DNA of 20,620 nt, taken from Thermodesulfobacteriales bacterium. Lineage in GTDB: Bacteria > Desulfobacterota_D > UBA1144 > Nemesobacterales > UBA2774. Both the position numbers and the translations under genes were made by a program. This document shows positions 1 to 7,429 of the stretch, one piece after another. The notes under the pieces were generated by a model, which saw only the letters and a list, made by a program, of their open reading frames with translations, ran no database searches and was not told where the DNA came from. The stretch's first letter is position 1, and each line of letters begins with the position of its first letter. The DNA lies in contig SPCL01000017.1 of NCBI GenBank assembly GCA_004525335.1, forward strand, positions 1-20,620, read 5' to 3'.

Positions 1-186
1 GCCAGAGGGTCGATGGTTACGCCGGATATGATAGGTCTTACCTTTGCAGTGCATAATGGAAGGAAATTTATCCCGGTTTATGTCACTGAGCATATGGTGG
101 GTCACAAGTTGGGCGAATTTTCTCCAACTCGAACTTTTCATAGCCATGCCGGCGGTGATAAGAAGTCCAAGATGGGTAAGAGATAG
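1..186 (+). CDS. rpsS: 30S ribosomal protein S19, C-terminal part
   Basis: The window opens inside this gene, and 61 codons remain before the TAG at 184-186. The visible protein contains MVTPDMIGLTFAVHNGRKF, then VYVTEHMVGHKLGEF and a basic end GDKKSKMGKR, which is the diagnostic second half of S19. S19 binds 16S rRNA in the head of the small subunit near the A site, next to S13. It is followed after 23 bases by rplV, the normal S10-operon order. Roughly the first third of the protein lies outside the window. Confidence 0.97.
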   Translation, partial: ARGSMVTPDMIGLTFAVHNGRKFIPVYVTEHMVGHKLGEFSPTRTFHSHAGGDKKSKMGKR

Positions 187-209
187 AAAATACTTAGAAA
201 AGGTGAATA

Positions 210-548
210 ATGGTTTCTCAAGCTGTACAGAAATTTTATAGAGCATCGCCGAAAAAACTTTCGGTAGTATTAGAACTTATTAGAGGTACGGGTGTCGAGA
301 ATGCTTTTATGATTCTATCATCGGTTAGAAAACGCTCAGCCCCTGATATAGCCAAGCTGTTAAAGTCCGCTGTTGCTAATGCTGCTGAGAAGGGACATTC
401 AGATACGGAAAGCCTATATATTAAAGAGGTTTATTCGGTAAAGGGTCCTACGCTAAAAAGGATAAGAGCTAGAGCGCAGGGCAGGGCATCGGCAAGGAAA
501 AAAAGAATGAGCCATATAACAATTGTGCTTGAAGAAAGGGGGCTATAA
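210..548 (+). CDS. rplV: 50S ribosomal protein L22
   Basis: A 112-residue protein, the usual size for L22. It begins MVSQAVQKFYRASPKK and ends with the beta-hairpin region RIRARAQGRASARKKRMSHI, the extended loop that lines the peptide exit tunnel and where macrolide-resistance changes occur in other bacteria. The start ATG at 210 has a GGTGA ribosome-binding element a few bases upstream. It sits between rpsS and rpsC, as in nearly all bacteria. The stop is one base from the rpsC start, so the two genes are probably translationally coupled. Confidence 0.97.
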   Translation: MVSQAVQKFYRASPKKLSVVLELIRGTGVENAFMILSSVRKRSAPDIAKLLKSAVANAAEKGHSDTESLYIKEVYSVKGPTLKRIRARAQGRASARKKRMSHITIVLEERGL

Positions 549-549
549 A

Positions 550-1203
550 TTGGGTCAAAAAGTATGCCCTATTGGGCTTAGAATAGGAATTACTAAAACT
601 TGGGATTCTAAATGGTTTGCCGAGAAGAGAAAATATACCGATCTGCTTCATGAAGATTTGCGGATTAGAAAGTTGATAAAAACAGAATTCTATCAGGCGG
701 CTATTTCAAAGATAGAGCTTGAAAGAGCAGCTTCTGAAAGGGTAAGAATTATTATAAATTCAGCTAGACCTGGAATGATAATTGGAAGAAAAGGCCAGGA
801 AATAGAATCTTTAAGACGCCGTTTGGCAGAGATGACCGGCAAGGATATTTACCTCGATATACGTGAGGTGAAACGACCTGAAGTAGATGCCCAGCTAGTG
901 GCAGAGAATGTTGCGCTTCAGCTTATAAGACGAGTTGCATACAGGCGAGCAATGAAAAGAGTAATTGCTTCAGCTCTTAGGTTAGGCGCTTTGGGTATCA
1001 AAGTTATGGTATCCGGAAGATTGGGTGGAGCTGAGATCGCCAGAAAAGAATGGTATAGAGAGGGGAGAGTTCCTCTTACTACTTTAAGAGCCGATATTGA
1101 TTATGGTTTTGCCGAGGCAAAAACTACCTATGGCATTATTGGGATTAAAGTGTGGATTTTCAAGGGCGAAGTGCTAGAGAAGAAAAGTAAACAATTAGTG
1201 TAA
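550..1203 (+). CDS. rpsC: 30S ribosomal protein S3 (TTG start)
   Basis: A 217-residue S3 starting GQKVCPIGLRIG after a TTG codon at 550. A longer frame exists from another TTG at 523, but S3 proteins begin MGQK. The element AAAGGGGG at 535-542 sits at the right distance from 550, so the shorter start is chosen. The type-2 KH RNA-binding domain is visible with its GxxG loop (GRKG, residues 79-82), followed by the C-terminal domain with KVMVSGRLGGAEIAR. S3 lines the mRNA entry channel with S4 and S5. It starts one base after the rplV stop, which implies coupled translation. Confidence 0.96.
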   Translation: MGQKVCPIGLRIGITKTWDSKWFAEKRKYTDLLHEDLRIRKLIKTEFYQAAISKIELERAASERVRIIINSARPGMIIGRKGQEIESLRRRLAEMTGKDIYLDIREVKRPEVDAQLVAENVALQLIRRVAYRRAMKRVIASALRLGALGIKVMVSGRLGGAEIARKEWYREGRVPLTTLRADIDYGFAEAKTTYGIIGIKVWIFKGEVLEKKSKQLV

Positions 1204-1215
1204 GGGTGATTATTG

Positions 1216-1641
1216 ATGTTACAACCTTCAAGAACTAAATATAGAAAAGTATTTAAAGGCAGAATTAGAGGAAAAGCTAACAAGGGAGCCTCGATGGCAT
1301 TTGGAGATTTCGGTCTTCAGTCTCTTGAGTGCGGCAAGCTTACTTCAAGGCAAATAGAGGCTGCTCGTATTGCTATCACGCGTCATGTGAAACGTGGAGC
1401 AAAGCTTTGGATTAGAGTGTTTCCTCATAAACCGATAACTAAGAAACCCGCAGAGACCAGAATGGGTAAGGGTAAGGGAGATGTTGAGGGTTACGTAGCT
1501 GTTCTAAAAAGAGGAACAATGATCTACGAAATTGCCGGACTCTCGTCAGAATTAGCAAAAGAGGCCTTTAGACTGGCATCTCATAAGCTTCCTGTGAAAA
1601 CGCGTATGGTTACTAGGAATCAGGGGGATATATTAGGATGA
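1216..1641 (+). CDS. rplP: 50S ribosomal protein L16
   Basis: A 141-residue protein beginning MLQPSRTKYRKVFKGRIRG, close to the universal L16 opening. A TTG one codon earlier (1213) is possible, but the ATG at 1216 matches the family and lies after AAGGGTG. The middle carries VFPHKPITKKPAETRMGKGKG, the loop that approaches the peptidyl transferase centre and positions A-site tRNA. L16 is a late-assembly large-subunit protein. Its stop overlaps the rpmC start as ATGA at 1638-1641. Confidence 0.97.
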   Translation: MLQPSRTKYRKVFKGRIRGKANKGASMAFGDFGLQSLECGKLTSRQIEAARIAITRHVKRGAKLWIRVFPHKPITKKPAETRMGKGKGDVEGYVAVLKRGTMIYEIAGLSSELAKEAFRLASHKLPVKTRMVTRNQGDILG

Positions 1642-1829
1642 AAGCACAAGAAATAAGAGAATTGACACAGGATGAATTAAATAAAAGAGAAAATGAATTA
1701 AAAGAAGAGATTTTCAATCTTAGGATTCAAGTAGCAACTCAGCAAACAACTAATGTTGCAAGGATTGGCAATCTCAAGAAAGATCTCGCAAGAGTGATCA
1801 CTATTAAAAAAGAAAAGGGCATTAATTAA
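1638..1829 (+). CDS. rpmC: 50S ribosomal protein L29
   Basis: A 63-residue, highly charged helical protein that starts MKAQEIRELTQDELNKRENEL and contains NLRIQVATQQTTN followed by ARIGNLKKDLARVITI, the helical-hairpin pattern of L29. L29 sits at the tunnel exit next to L23 and helps form the docking site for SRP and trigger factor. The ATGA overlap with rplP indicates translational coupling. Length and position before rpsQ are both standard. Confidence 0.96.
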   Translation: MKAQEIRELTQDELNKRENELKEEIFNLRIQVATQQTTNVARIGNLKKDLARVITIKKEKGIN

Positions 1830-1844
1830 GGAGCAGTTCGGACT

Positions 1845-2150
1845 ATGTCTAGAGGAAAATTTCAATCCAGAGTAGGAACAGTAATCAGTGACAAGATGGA
1901 TAAGACCGTTATTGTCGACGTGATTCAGATCAAGAAGCATAAGAGATATCAAAAATCAATAAAAAGAAATACTAAATTCATAGCTCATGATGAAAGCGGC
2001 CAATGTAAGCTTGGAGATAAGGTTCTAATACTGGAAGGAAGGCCGTATAGTAAAACAAAAAGATGGAAAGTAAGTAAGATATTAGAACAAGGTAGTCCGT
2101 TAGAGGCTGAATTGCAGAGCGCGGATAGTTTAGAAGGAGTAGCAGAGTGA
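1845..2150 (+). CDS. rpsQ: 30S ribosomal protein S17 with C-terminal extension
   Basis: The first roughly 80 residues are a normal S17 OB-fold: GKFQSRVGTVISDKMDKT, then HDESGQCKLGDKVLILEGRP and SKTKRWKVSKIL. S17 is a primary 16S rRNA binder of the 30S body. The protein is 101 residues long, against the usual 80 to 90. It ends in an acidic, non-conserved tail (EQGSPLEAELQSADSLEGVAE). The tail's last codons overlap the rplN start as GTGA at 2147-2150. The tail may exist mainly to bring the stop to the rplN start, which is inference. Confidence 0.96.
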   Translation: MSRGKFQSRVGTVISDKMDKTVIVDVIQIKKHKRYQKSIKRNTKFIAHDESGQCKLGDKVLILEGRPYSKTKRWKVSKILEQGSPLEAELQSADSLEGVAE

Positions 2151-2515
2151 TTCAATCAACCACTTATTTGGATTCGGCCGATAATACAGGGGCCAAACGT
2201 TTATTCTGTATTAAAGTTCTTGGTGGGTCCGGTAGAAGATATGCGAGACTGGGAGATGTTGTAGTCGTTTCGGTAAAGGAAGCAATTCCAAATGCTAAGG
2301 TCGAGAAAGGATCTGTGCAAAAGGCTGTTATTGTGCGCGTAAGAAAAGAACAAAGAAGAAGCGACGGTTCTTATGTGAGATTTGACAATAACGCTGCTGT
2401 TCTTATAACAAAAGATAATGAACCGATGGGAACCCGTGTATTCGGACCTATAGCTCGTGAGCTTAGATTAAAGGGCTTTATGAAAATAATTTCACTGGCG
2501 CCGGAGGTTGTGTAA
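2147..2515 (+). CDS. rplN: 50S ribosomal protein L14 (GTG start)
   Basis: Exactly 122 residues, the canonical length. It starts MIQSTTYLDSADNTGAKR and carries the signature region GDVVVVSVKEAIP and FGPIARELR. L14 forms an intersubunit bridge with 16S rRNA and binds next to L19; it is also the anchoring surface for the silencing factor RsfS. The start is GTG, embedded in the end of rpsQ (GTGA overlap). This implies re-initiation by ribosomes finishing S17. Confidence 0.97.
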   Translation: MIQSTTYLDSADNTGAKRLFCIKVLGGSGRRYARLGDVVVVSVKEAIPNAKVEKGSVQKAVIVRVRKEQRRSDGSYVRFDNNAAVLITKDNEPMGTRVFGPIARELRLKGFMKIISLAPEVV

Positions 2516-2517
2516 AA

Positions 2518-2868
2518 GTGGGTACTCAAATTAATAATATAGACAATAGAACAAAAATGCATGTCAAGAAAGGCGATACTGTTTATATCGTATCCGGTAA
2601 GGATAAAGGCAAAACTGGGAAAGTATTAAAAGTTCTTAGAGCTAGGAACCGTGCATTAGTTGAAAATCTAAACATGGTAAAGCGCCATCAGCGTCCTAGC
2701 CAGACTAACCCTACAGGCGGAATAGTAGAAAAAGAGGCGTCAATTCATATATCTAATTTGATGATTTATGATCAGACTGAGAAAAAACCTACTAGAATAG
2801 GACATAAAACCCTGAGCACTGGGGAGAAAGTTAGATTCAGTAAACGTAGTGGTGAGGAGATTAAGTAA
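2518..2868 (+). CDS. rplX: 50S ribosomal protein L24 (GTG start, short N-terminal extension)
   Basis: A 116-residue L24 with the KOW motif near the N-terminus (KKGDTVYIVSGKDKGKTGKV), then RQRP-like NMVKRHQRPSQTNPTGGIVEKEA, typical of L24. L24 is an assembly initiator of the 50S subunit that binds 23S rRNA domain I. Family members usually begin right at MHVKKGD, which would be the ATG at 2557. However, GGAGG at 2503-2507 lies 10 bases before the GTG at 2518 and nothing comparable precedes 2557. The GTG start, giving a 13-residue extension, is therefore preferred with moderate certainty. Confidence 0.94.
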   Translation: MGTQINNIDNRTKMHVKKGDTVYIVSGKDKGKTGKVLKVLRARNRALVENLNMVKRHQRPSQTNPTGGIVEKEASIHISNLMIYDQTEKKPTRIGHKTLSTGEKVRFSKRSGEEIK

Positions 2869-2870
2869 CA

Positions 2871-3425
2871 ATGGCACCAAGATTAAAAGAATTTTATAAA
2901 ACAAGTGTTGCACCTGCGCTAAAAGAAAAGTTCTCTTATGGAAATTCCATGGAGATTCCGAGAGTGGAAAAGATTGTACTCAATATGGGGCTCGGAAGAC
3001 TAAGTGATGCAGGAAAGGATAACAAAGTTATAGATGAAGCTGCAGATGAAATAGCGCGCATTACAGGTCAGAAGCCTGTGATACGAAATGCGAAGAACTC
3101 TATTGCAGGATTTAAATTAAGAGAAGGTGTGCCGATTGGCTGTTCTGTTACCCTTCGTTCTGCAACAATGTATGAATTTCTGGATAGGTTAATTACCCTA
3201 GCGCTTCCTCAGGTTAGAGATTTTAGAGGTGTATCTCCAAAAGCGTTTGACGGACACGGGAATTACACTTTGGGTCTTAAAGACCAAGTGATTTTCCCGG
3301 AAATAGATTATAGTACGGTGCAAACTGTAAAAGGAATGAACGTTACAATAGTAACGACTGCAAAGACGGATGAGGAAGCCAGGGGCTTACTTGAAGAATT
3401 CGGCATGCCGTTTATAAAAAATTAG
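2871..3425 (+). CDS. rplE: 50S ribosomal protein L5
   Basis: A 184-residue protein with the L5 hallmarks: IPRVEKIVLNMGLG, then TGQKPVIRNAKNSIAGFKLREG, ALPQVRDFRGVSPKAFDGHGNY, and the C-terminal MNVTIVTTAKTDEEARGLL. L5 binds 5S rRNA with L18 and contacts P-site tRNA and S13. The ATG at 2871 follows the rplX stop by two bases. Length is within a few residues of the family norm. Confidence 0.98.
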   Translation: MAPRLKEFYKTSVAPALKEKFSYGNSMEIPRVEKIVLNMGLGRLSDAGKDNKVIDEAADEIARITGQKPVIRNAKNSIAGFKLREGVPIGCSVTLRSATMYEFLDRLITLALPQVRDFRGVSPKAFDGHGNYTLGLKDQVIFPEIDYSTVQTVKGMNVTIVTTAKTDEEARGLLEEFGMPFIKN

Positions 3426-3437
3426 GAGAGGGGCGTA

Positions 3438-3623
3438 ATGACTCGTAAAGCATTAGTTGTTAAATCAAATAGAGACCCTAAGTTTAAAGTCAGAAAGGGG
3501 AATAGATGCAAGCTTTGTGGACGTCCCAGAGGGTATATGCGTAAGTTTGATATGTGTAGACTTTGTTTTAGGAATTTGGCAAGTTTCGGAAGAATTCCTG
3601 GAGTGAGAAAGGCTAGTTGGTAG
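3438..3623 (+). CDS. rpsN: 30S ribosomal protein S14, zinc-binding type
   Basis: A 61-residue short S14 (type Z). The two CxxC pairs at C24/C27 and C40/C43 form the zinc ribbon, and the end RNLASFGRIPGVRKASW is the classic S14 C-terminus. It binds 16S rRNA in the head. The ribosome-binding element GAGAGGGG lies just upstream of the ATG. Use of the zinc form implies dependence on zinc for this ribosome part; no zinc-free paralogue is visible here. About 50 non-coding bases separate it from rpsH. Confidence 0.98.
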   Translation: MTRKALVVKSNRDPKFKVRKGNRCKLCGRPRGYMRKFDMCRLCFRNLASFGRIPGVRKASW

Positions 3624-3674
3624 TGAGTAGTTAATTGTTGTATGAAATAATATTCCGGTAAGAGGCGATAATAA

Positions 3675-4067
3675 ATGACAGATCCAATTGCTGATATGTT
3701 AGCAAGAGTTAGAAATGCTTTGATTGCAGGCCATAAAACTGTGTTGATTCCTTCGTCTAAGTTTAAAGTTGAATTAGCAAGGATACTCAAAGAGCAGGGA
3801 TATGTTTCTGAATGGAAAATGACCGAAGATGCAGGTTGGCCAGCGATTAGTATAAAACTTGCATATACACCTGATAAAGAAAGCGTAATTAAAGAAATCA
3901 AGAGAATAAGCAAGCCAAGTAGAAGGATTTATGTAAACAAAACCGAGATACCGAGAGTTAAGGGTGGCTTAGGCATTTGTGTGCTTTCGACTTCTAAGGG
4001 AATAATGACCGGCTCAGAAGCCCGTAGTCAGGGTTTGGGCGGTGAGCTTATTTGTTCAATATTATAA
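3675..4067 (+). CDS. rpsH: 30S ribosomal protein S8
   Basis: A 130-residue S8 starting MTDPIADMLARVRNALIAGH and ending with GGLGICVLSTSKGIMTGSEA and GGELICSIL, the conserved RNA-binding end. S8 is a central 16S rRNA binder and, in enterobacteria, the translational repressor of the spc operon. I see no clear copy of that regulatory helix ahead of rplE here. A gap of 16 bases separates it from rplF, holding AAGGATATT as the next ribosome-binding element. Confidence 0.97.
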   Translation: MTDPIADMLARVRNALIAGHKTVLIPSSKFKVELARILKEQGYVSEWKMTEDAGWPAISIKLAYTPDKESVIKEIKRISKPSRRIYVNKTEIPRVKGGLGICVLSTSKGIMTGSEARSQGLGGELICSIL

Positions 4068-4083
4068 GTATAAGGATATTATA

Positions 4084-4626
4084 ATGTCACGAATTGGTAG
4101 AAAACCGATACCCGTACCAGATGGTGTAAAAATTAATTTCAACGACGGTCTTGCTCTAGTGGAAGGCGGAAAAGGAAAGCTTTCCTGGAATATTCCTCCA
4201 GGCATTATTGCAAAAATAGAGGAAGATAATATCCTCGTTGAAAGAGATAATGACGAGAAAAGACTAAAAGCTTTACACGGACTTACGCGGTCCCTATTAT
4301 CAAACATGGTAACCGGAGTTAGCGAAGGATTTAAAATTACTTTGGAGATTGTGGGCGTTGGTTATAGGGTTGAAGATAAGGGTAAGGATATAGTATTTAG
4401 TTTGGGTTATTCTAATCCCATTGATTATTCTCTTCCACAGGGTGTTTCCTCTACTATAGAAGAGAGAGGAACGCGTTTAATTCTTGAGGGAATTGATAAG
4501 CAGTTAGTAGGTGAGACTGCTGCCAGAATTCGGAAATTAAGACCACCAGATGCTTACAAAGGAAAGGGAGTTAGATACGCAGGTGAAATATTAAGGTTAA
4601 AAGCTGGAAAGGCGGGTGGTAAATAA
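4084..4626 (+). CDS. rplF: 50S ribosomal protein L6
   Basis: A 180-residue L6 beginning MSRIGRKPIPVPDGVKI. The frame is open back to 4042, but the family start and the AAGG element at 4073-4076 support the ATG at 4084. Two L6 domains are visible, with the linking segment NMVTGVSEGFKITLEIVGVGYR and the C-terminal signature RIRKLRPPDAYKGKGVRYAGE. L6 binds near the sarcin-ricin loop, the landing site for translational GTPases. Confidence 0.98.
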   Translation: MSRIGRKPIPVPDGVKINFNDGLALVEGGKGKLSWNIPPGIIAKIEEDNILVERDNDEKRLKALHGLTRSLLSNMVTGVSEGFKITLEIVGVGYRVEDKGKDIVFSLGYSNPIDYSLPQGVSSTIEERGTRLILEGIDKQLVGETAARIRKLRPPDAYKGKGVRYAGEILRLKAGKAGGK

Positions 4627-4628
4627 TT

Positions 4629-5000
4629 ATGAAAATAGCAAGCAGAAAAAGTAAAAAAAATTTAAGACATAAAAGAGTAAGAAAACAGATTAACGGAAGC
4701 GCTAATAGACCAAGGCTTTCTGTTTTCAAATCTTCTAAACATATCTATGCTCAGATAATAGATGATGTAAATATGAGCACACTAGTATCAGCTTCTTCTT
4801 TGACCCCCAAGGTAATTGAGTCGCTAGGTAAAGATACCAGTGGAAAAATAGATACTGCTATTGCTGTTGGTAAGCTCTTGGGAGAGCTTGCTCTAGCAAA
4901 AGGTATTAAGACAGTATCTTTTGACCGTGGGGGATACCCGTTTCACGGAAGAGTGAAATCTCTTGCTGACGCAGCCAGAGAAGCAGGACTAAAATTTTAA
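4629..5000 (+). CDS. rplR: 50S ribosomal protein L18
   Basis: A 123-residue L18 with a basic N-terminus (SRKSKKNLRHKRVRKQING) and the conserved PRLSVFKSSKHIYAQIIDD and FDRGGYPFHGRVKSLADAAREAGL. L18 brings 5S rRNA into the large subunit together with L5. It follows rplF by two bases and is followed by a 32-base gap that carries the strong rpsE ribosome-binding site. Confidence 0.98.
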   Translation: MKIASRKSKKNLRHKRVRKQINGSANRPRLSVFKSSKHIYAQIIDDVNMSTLVSASSLTPKVIESLGKDTSGKIDTAIAVGKLLGELALAKGIKTVSFDRGGYPFHGRVKSLADAAREAGLKF

Positions 5001-5021
5001 AGAACTAGGATAAGTTGTTTT

Positions 5022-5027
5022 AGGAGG
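5022..5027 (+). promoter_or_regulatory. strong Shine-Dalgarno deciding the rpsE TTG start
   Basis: AGGAGG lies five bases before the TTG at 5033. No ATG or GTG in the S5 frame lies near it, and the encoded N-terminus runs directly into the S5 domain. The site therefore fixes a TTG start for a highly expressed gene. Confidence 0.8.
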
Positions 5028-5032
5028 CATCC

Positions 5033-5557
5033 TTGCAAAAAGAAAAGATTGATTCAAATGATTTTGATCTCAAGGAAAAAGTTGTAGATATTAGAAGAGT
5101 TGCTAAGGTAACAAAAGGTGGAAAGAGGTTTCATTTCACCGCGCTTGCCGTTGTTGGTAACGAAGATGGTGTTATTGGTGTTGCCTTGGGTAAATCGAAC
5201 GAAGTCCCTGATGCTATTAGAAAAGCTATGGAAAAAGCTAAAAAGAGCCTTGTCAGAGTTCCTAGACAGGGAAGCACGATTCCACACGAAGTTATTGGGG
5301 AACATGTGTCAAGCAACGTGATGTTAAAGCCGGCTTCTCCTGGTACAGGTGTTATTGCTGGTGGTGCTGTGAGAGCGGTTGTAGAGCTTGCAGGTATTCA
5401 TGATGTGCTTTCTAAAGTTGTTGGATCTACAAATCCTCTTAACGTTGTAATGGCAGCAGTTAACGGACTGCTAATGTTGAGAATGCCTGAAGAAGTTGCA
5501 AGGGCAAGAGGAAAGGAGATTAGTGAATTAGATCTTCCAAGGTCTTATTTTGATTAG
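5033..5557 (+). CDS. rpsE: 30S ribosomal protein S5 (TTG start)
   Basis: A 174-residue S5. The N-terminal double-stranded-RNA-binding-like domain runs through KVVDIRRVAKVTKGGKRF and GVALGKSNEVPDAIRKA. The C-terminal domain holds HEVIGEHVSSNVMLKPASPG and GTGVIAGGAVRAVVELAGI. S5 acts in decoding accuracy and mRNA unwinding at the entry channel with S3 and S4. Translation must start at TTG 5033, served by AGGAGG at 5022-5027. In most bacteria rpmD (L30) comes next; here a 103-base non-coding gap follows and then rplO. Confidence 0.97.
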   Translation: MQKEKIDSNDFDLKEKVVDIRRVAKVTKGGKRFHFTALAVVGNEDGVIGVALGKSNEVPDAIRKAMEKAKKSLVRVPRQGSTIPHEVIGEHVSSNVMLKPASPGTGVIAGGAVRAVVELAGIHDVLSKVVGSTNPLNVVMAAVNGLLMLRMPEEVARARGKEISELDLPRSYFD

Positions 5558-5660
5558 AACTACTACATTTTTCGTTTTATAGAGTATTACAGATTTCAGC
5601 ATTATCGATTATTGATATATTAAATCAAACATCAACTTCAATTTAAGAAGGTAAAAAATT
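5558..5660 (+). other. intergenic gap at the usual rpmD (L30) position
   Basis: These 103 AT-rich bases lie between rpsE and rplO. I find no L30-like reading frame and no recognisable remnant on either strand. The only functional element I can point to is AAGAAGG near 5646-5652, a plausible ribosome-binding site for rplO. Short AT-rich hexamers occur, but no convincing -35/-10 pair. Confidence 0.7.
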
Positions 5661-6092
5661 ATGCTTAATAAGTTATCTCCTCAGCCTGGTTCAAAGAAGA
5701 ATAGAAAGAGAGTCGGACGAGGAACTGGAAGTACTGGAAAAACCAGCGGAAAAGGTCATAAAGGACAAAATGCACGTACTGGTGGCGGAGTATCCCCTTG
5801 GTTTGAGGGCGGTCAGACTCCCCTTAAGATGAGAACCCCAAAGCGTGGATTCACAAGCCGTAATAAGCTTGTCTTTGATCTTATTCAAGTGCAGGATCTG
5901 AGCAGGTTTAGTGAGGGTGATACAGTTACACCTGAAGAATTTATAAAGGCTGGTCTTGCAAGAGGCAAAAAACCTATCAAGATTCTTGGTAATGGCGACA
6001 TGCCATTTGCTCTTACAGTTAGGGCCGACGCGTTTAGTAAAGGTGCTATACTGAAAATTGAAGAAAAAGGCGGGAAGGCAGAAGCTATATGA
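5661..6092 (+). CDS. rplO: 50S ribosomal protein L15
   Basis: A 143-residue L15. It has the glycine- and lysine-rich N-terminus that threads into 23S rRNA (LSPQPGSKKNRKRVGRG, then GKTSGKGHKGQNARTGGGV), followed by FEGGQTPLKMRTPKRGF and the C-terminal globular part with AGLARGKKPIKILGNG. L15 is a late-assembly protein near L35. Its stop overlaps the secY start as ATGA at 6089-6092, the usual coupling of L15 to the translocase. Confidence 0.98.
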   Translation: MLNKLSPQPGSKKNRKRVGRGTGSTGKTSGKGHKGQNARTGGGVSPWFEGGQTPLKMRTPKRGFTSRNKLVFDLIQVQDLSRFSEGDTVTPEEFIKAGLARGKKPIKILGNGDMPFALTVRADAFSKGAILKIEEKGGKAEAI

Positions 6093-7411
6093 ATAGTAAT
6101 ATAGGTTCTATTCCTAGAATACCTGAACTTAATAAGCGTCTCTTATTTACTGCTTTAATGCTTATTGTATATAGACTGGGTGTATTTGTACCTATACCAG
6201 GTATTGATCCCGAGCAAATAGTAAAGCTCTTTGAGCAAACTGCTAGTGGTACGATCTTTGACATTCTAAATATGTTTTCCGGAGGCGCTCTCGAGCGTGC
6301 TTCAGTTTTTGCATTGGGTGTAATGCCCTTTATTACATCTTCTATTATTATGTCTTTGTTGGTAAAGGCTTTCCCGACACTGGAAGCTATGCAAAAAGAA
6401 GGTGAGGCCGGGCGTAGGAAGATCAACCAGTATTCACGTTATGGAACAATTCTAATATGCGTAGTCCAGGGCTTAATGTTGGCTCTAACACTCGAAGGTG
6501 GTTTGGGTTCTGGAGCTACGGTTGTAAAAGAAGCTGGCTGGGCTTTTAGAATTATGACAGTTCTTACCCTTACCGCAGGGTCTCTTTTTGTGATGTGGAT
6601 AGGGGAGCAGATAACAGAGCGTGGAATAGGTAACGGTATATCCTTAATAATTATGGCTTCAATCATAGTTGGATTGCCTAGTGCTTTCTGGGATATTACG
6701 AGGCTTATTAATACGGGCGAATTGACGGTATTTGGCGTAGCGTTGATCTTTATCTTACTACTTGCGATTATAGCTTTTATTGTTTATGTCGAGAGGTCGT
6801 ACAGGAAAATACCTGTCCAATACCCTAGGCGTGTTGTGGGAAGGAAAGTTTACGGCGGGCAGTCATCACATCTACCTCTTAAAACAAACACTGCCGGAGT
6901 TATTCCTCCGATCTTTGCGTCATCGCTTTTGATTTTCCCAGCGACAATTCTTACCTTTATGAACGTTCCGTTTTTAAGAAATATGTCTGATGTGTTGTTT
7001 GATAACGTTATTATATATAATGCAATCTTTGCAGGTTTGATCATATTTTTTGCTTATTTTTATACTGCCGTAATTTATAATCCTGATGATCTAGCGGATA
7101 ACCTGAGAAAAAATGGTGGATTCGTTCCCGGAATTAGACCAGGTAAGAAAACGGCTGAGTATATTGATAAGATCCTTGGCAGAATAACTTTTATTGGTGC
7201 TGTCTATGTTGCGTTTGTCTGCATAATACCTTCTTTCTTGCAAAGAGAACCTTTTAACTTACCGTTTTATTTTGGAGGTACGTCACTCCTTATTGTAGTA
7301 GGTGTTACATTAGATTTTGTACAGCAGGTTGAGTCATTTTTGATTACTCATAGCTATGAAGGGTTTGTAAAGAAAAAGGGAATGAAAGGACCAACGAGAT
7401 ACAATGTTTAG
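6089..7411 (+). CDS. secY: protein translocase subunit SecY
   Basis: A 440-residue polytopic inner-membrane protein, the usual length for SecY, and the channel of the SecYEG complex for exported and membrane proteins. Recognisable parts are the N-terminal IPELNKRLLFTALMLIVYRLG with the plug-side FVPIPGID, the FNMFSGGALERASVFALGVMP-like loop, TERGIGNGISLIIMASI, the cytosolic loop YRKIPVQYPRRVVGRKVYGG, and NLRKNGGFVPGIRPGKKTAEY. Ten hydrophobic segments are consistent with the family topology. It is coupled by ATGA to rplO and followed after 18 bases by adk. Confidence 0.98.
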   Translation: MNSNIGSIPRIPELNKRLLFTALMLIVYRLGVFVPIPGIDPEQIVKLFEQTASGTIFDILNMFSGGALERASVFALGVMPFITSSIIMSLLVKAFPTLEAMQKEGEAGRRKINQYSRYGTILICVVQGLMLALTLEGGLGSGATVVKEAGWAFRIMTVLTLTAGSLFVMWIGEQITERGIGNGISLIIMASIIVGLPSAFWDITRLINTGELTVFGVALIFILLLAIIAFIVYVERSYRKIPVQYPRRVVGRKVYGGQSSHLPLKTNTAGVIPPIFASSLLIFPATILTFMNVPFLRNMSDVLFDNVIIYNAIFAGLIIFFAYFYTAVIYNPDDLADNLRKNGGFVPGIRPGKKTAEYIDKILGRITFIGAVYVAFVCIIPSFLQREPFNLPFYFGGTSLLIVVGVTLDFVQQVESFLITHSYEGFVKKKGMKGPTRYNV

Positions 7412-7429
7412 TCAGGGAGTTTTAGGTTA

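Noticed and set aside
3422..3913. A 163-codon open frame on the - strand opposite rpsN and rpsH
   Set aside because: It lies fully antisense to two canonical ribosomal genes, has a composition typical of mirrored coding sequence and resembles no family I know.
5118..5321. A second open frame of 67 codons within rpsE on the same strand
   Set aside because: It is an out-of-frame reading of a well-conserved S5 gene with no ribosome-binding site or recognisable motif.
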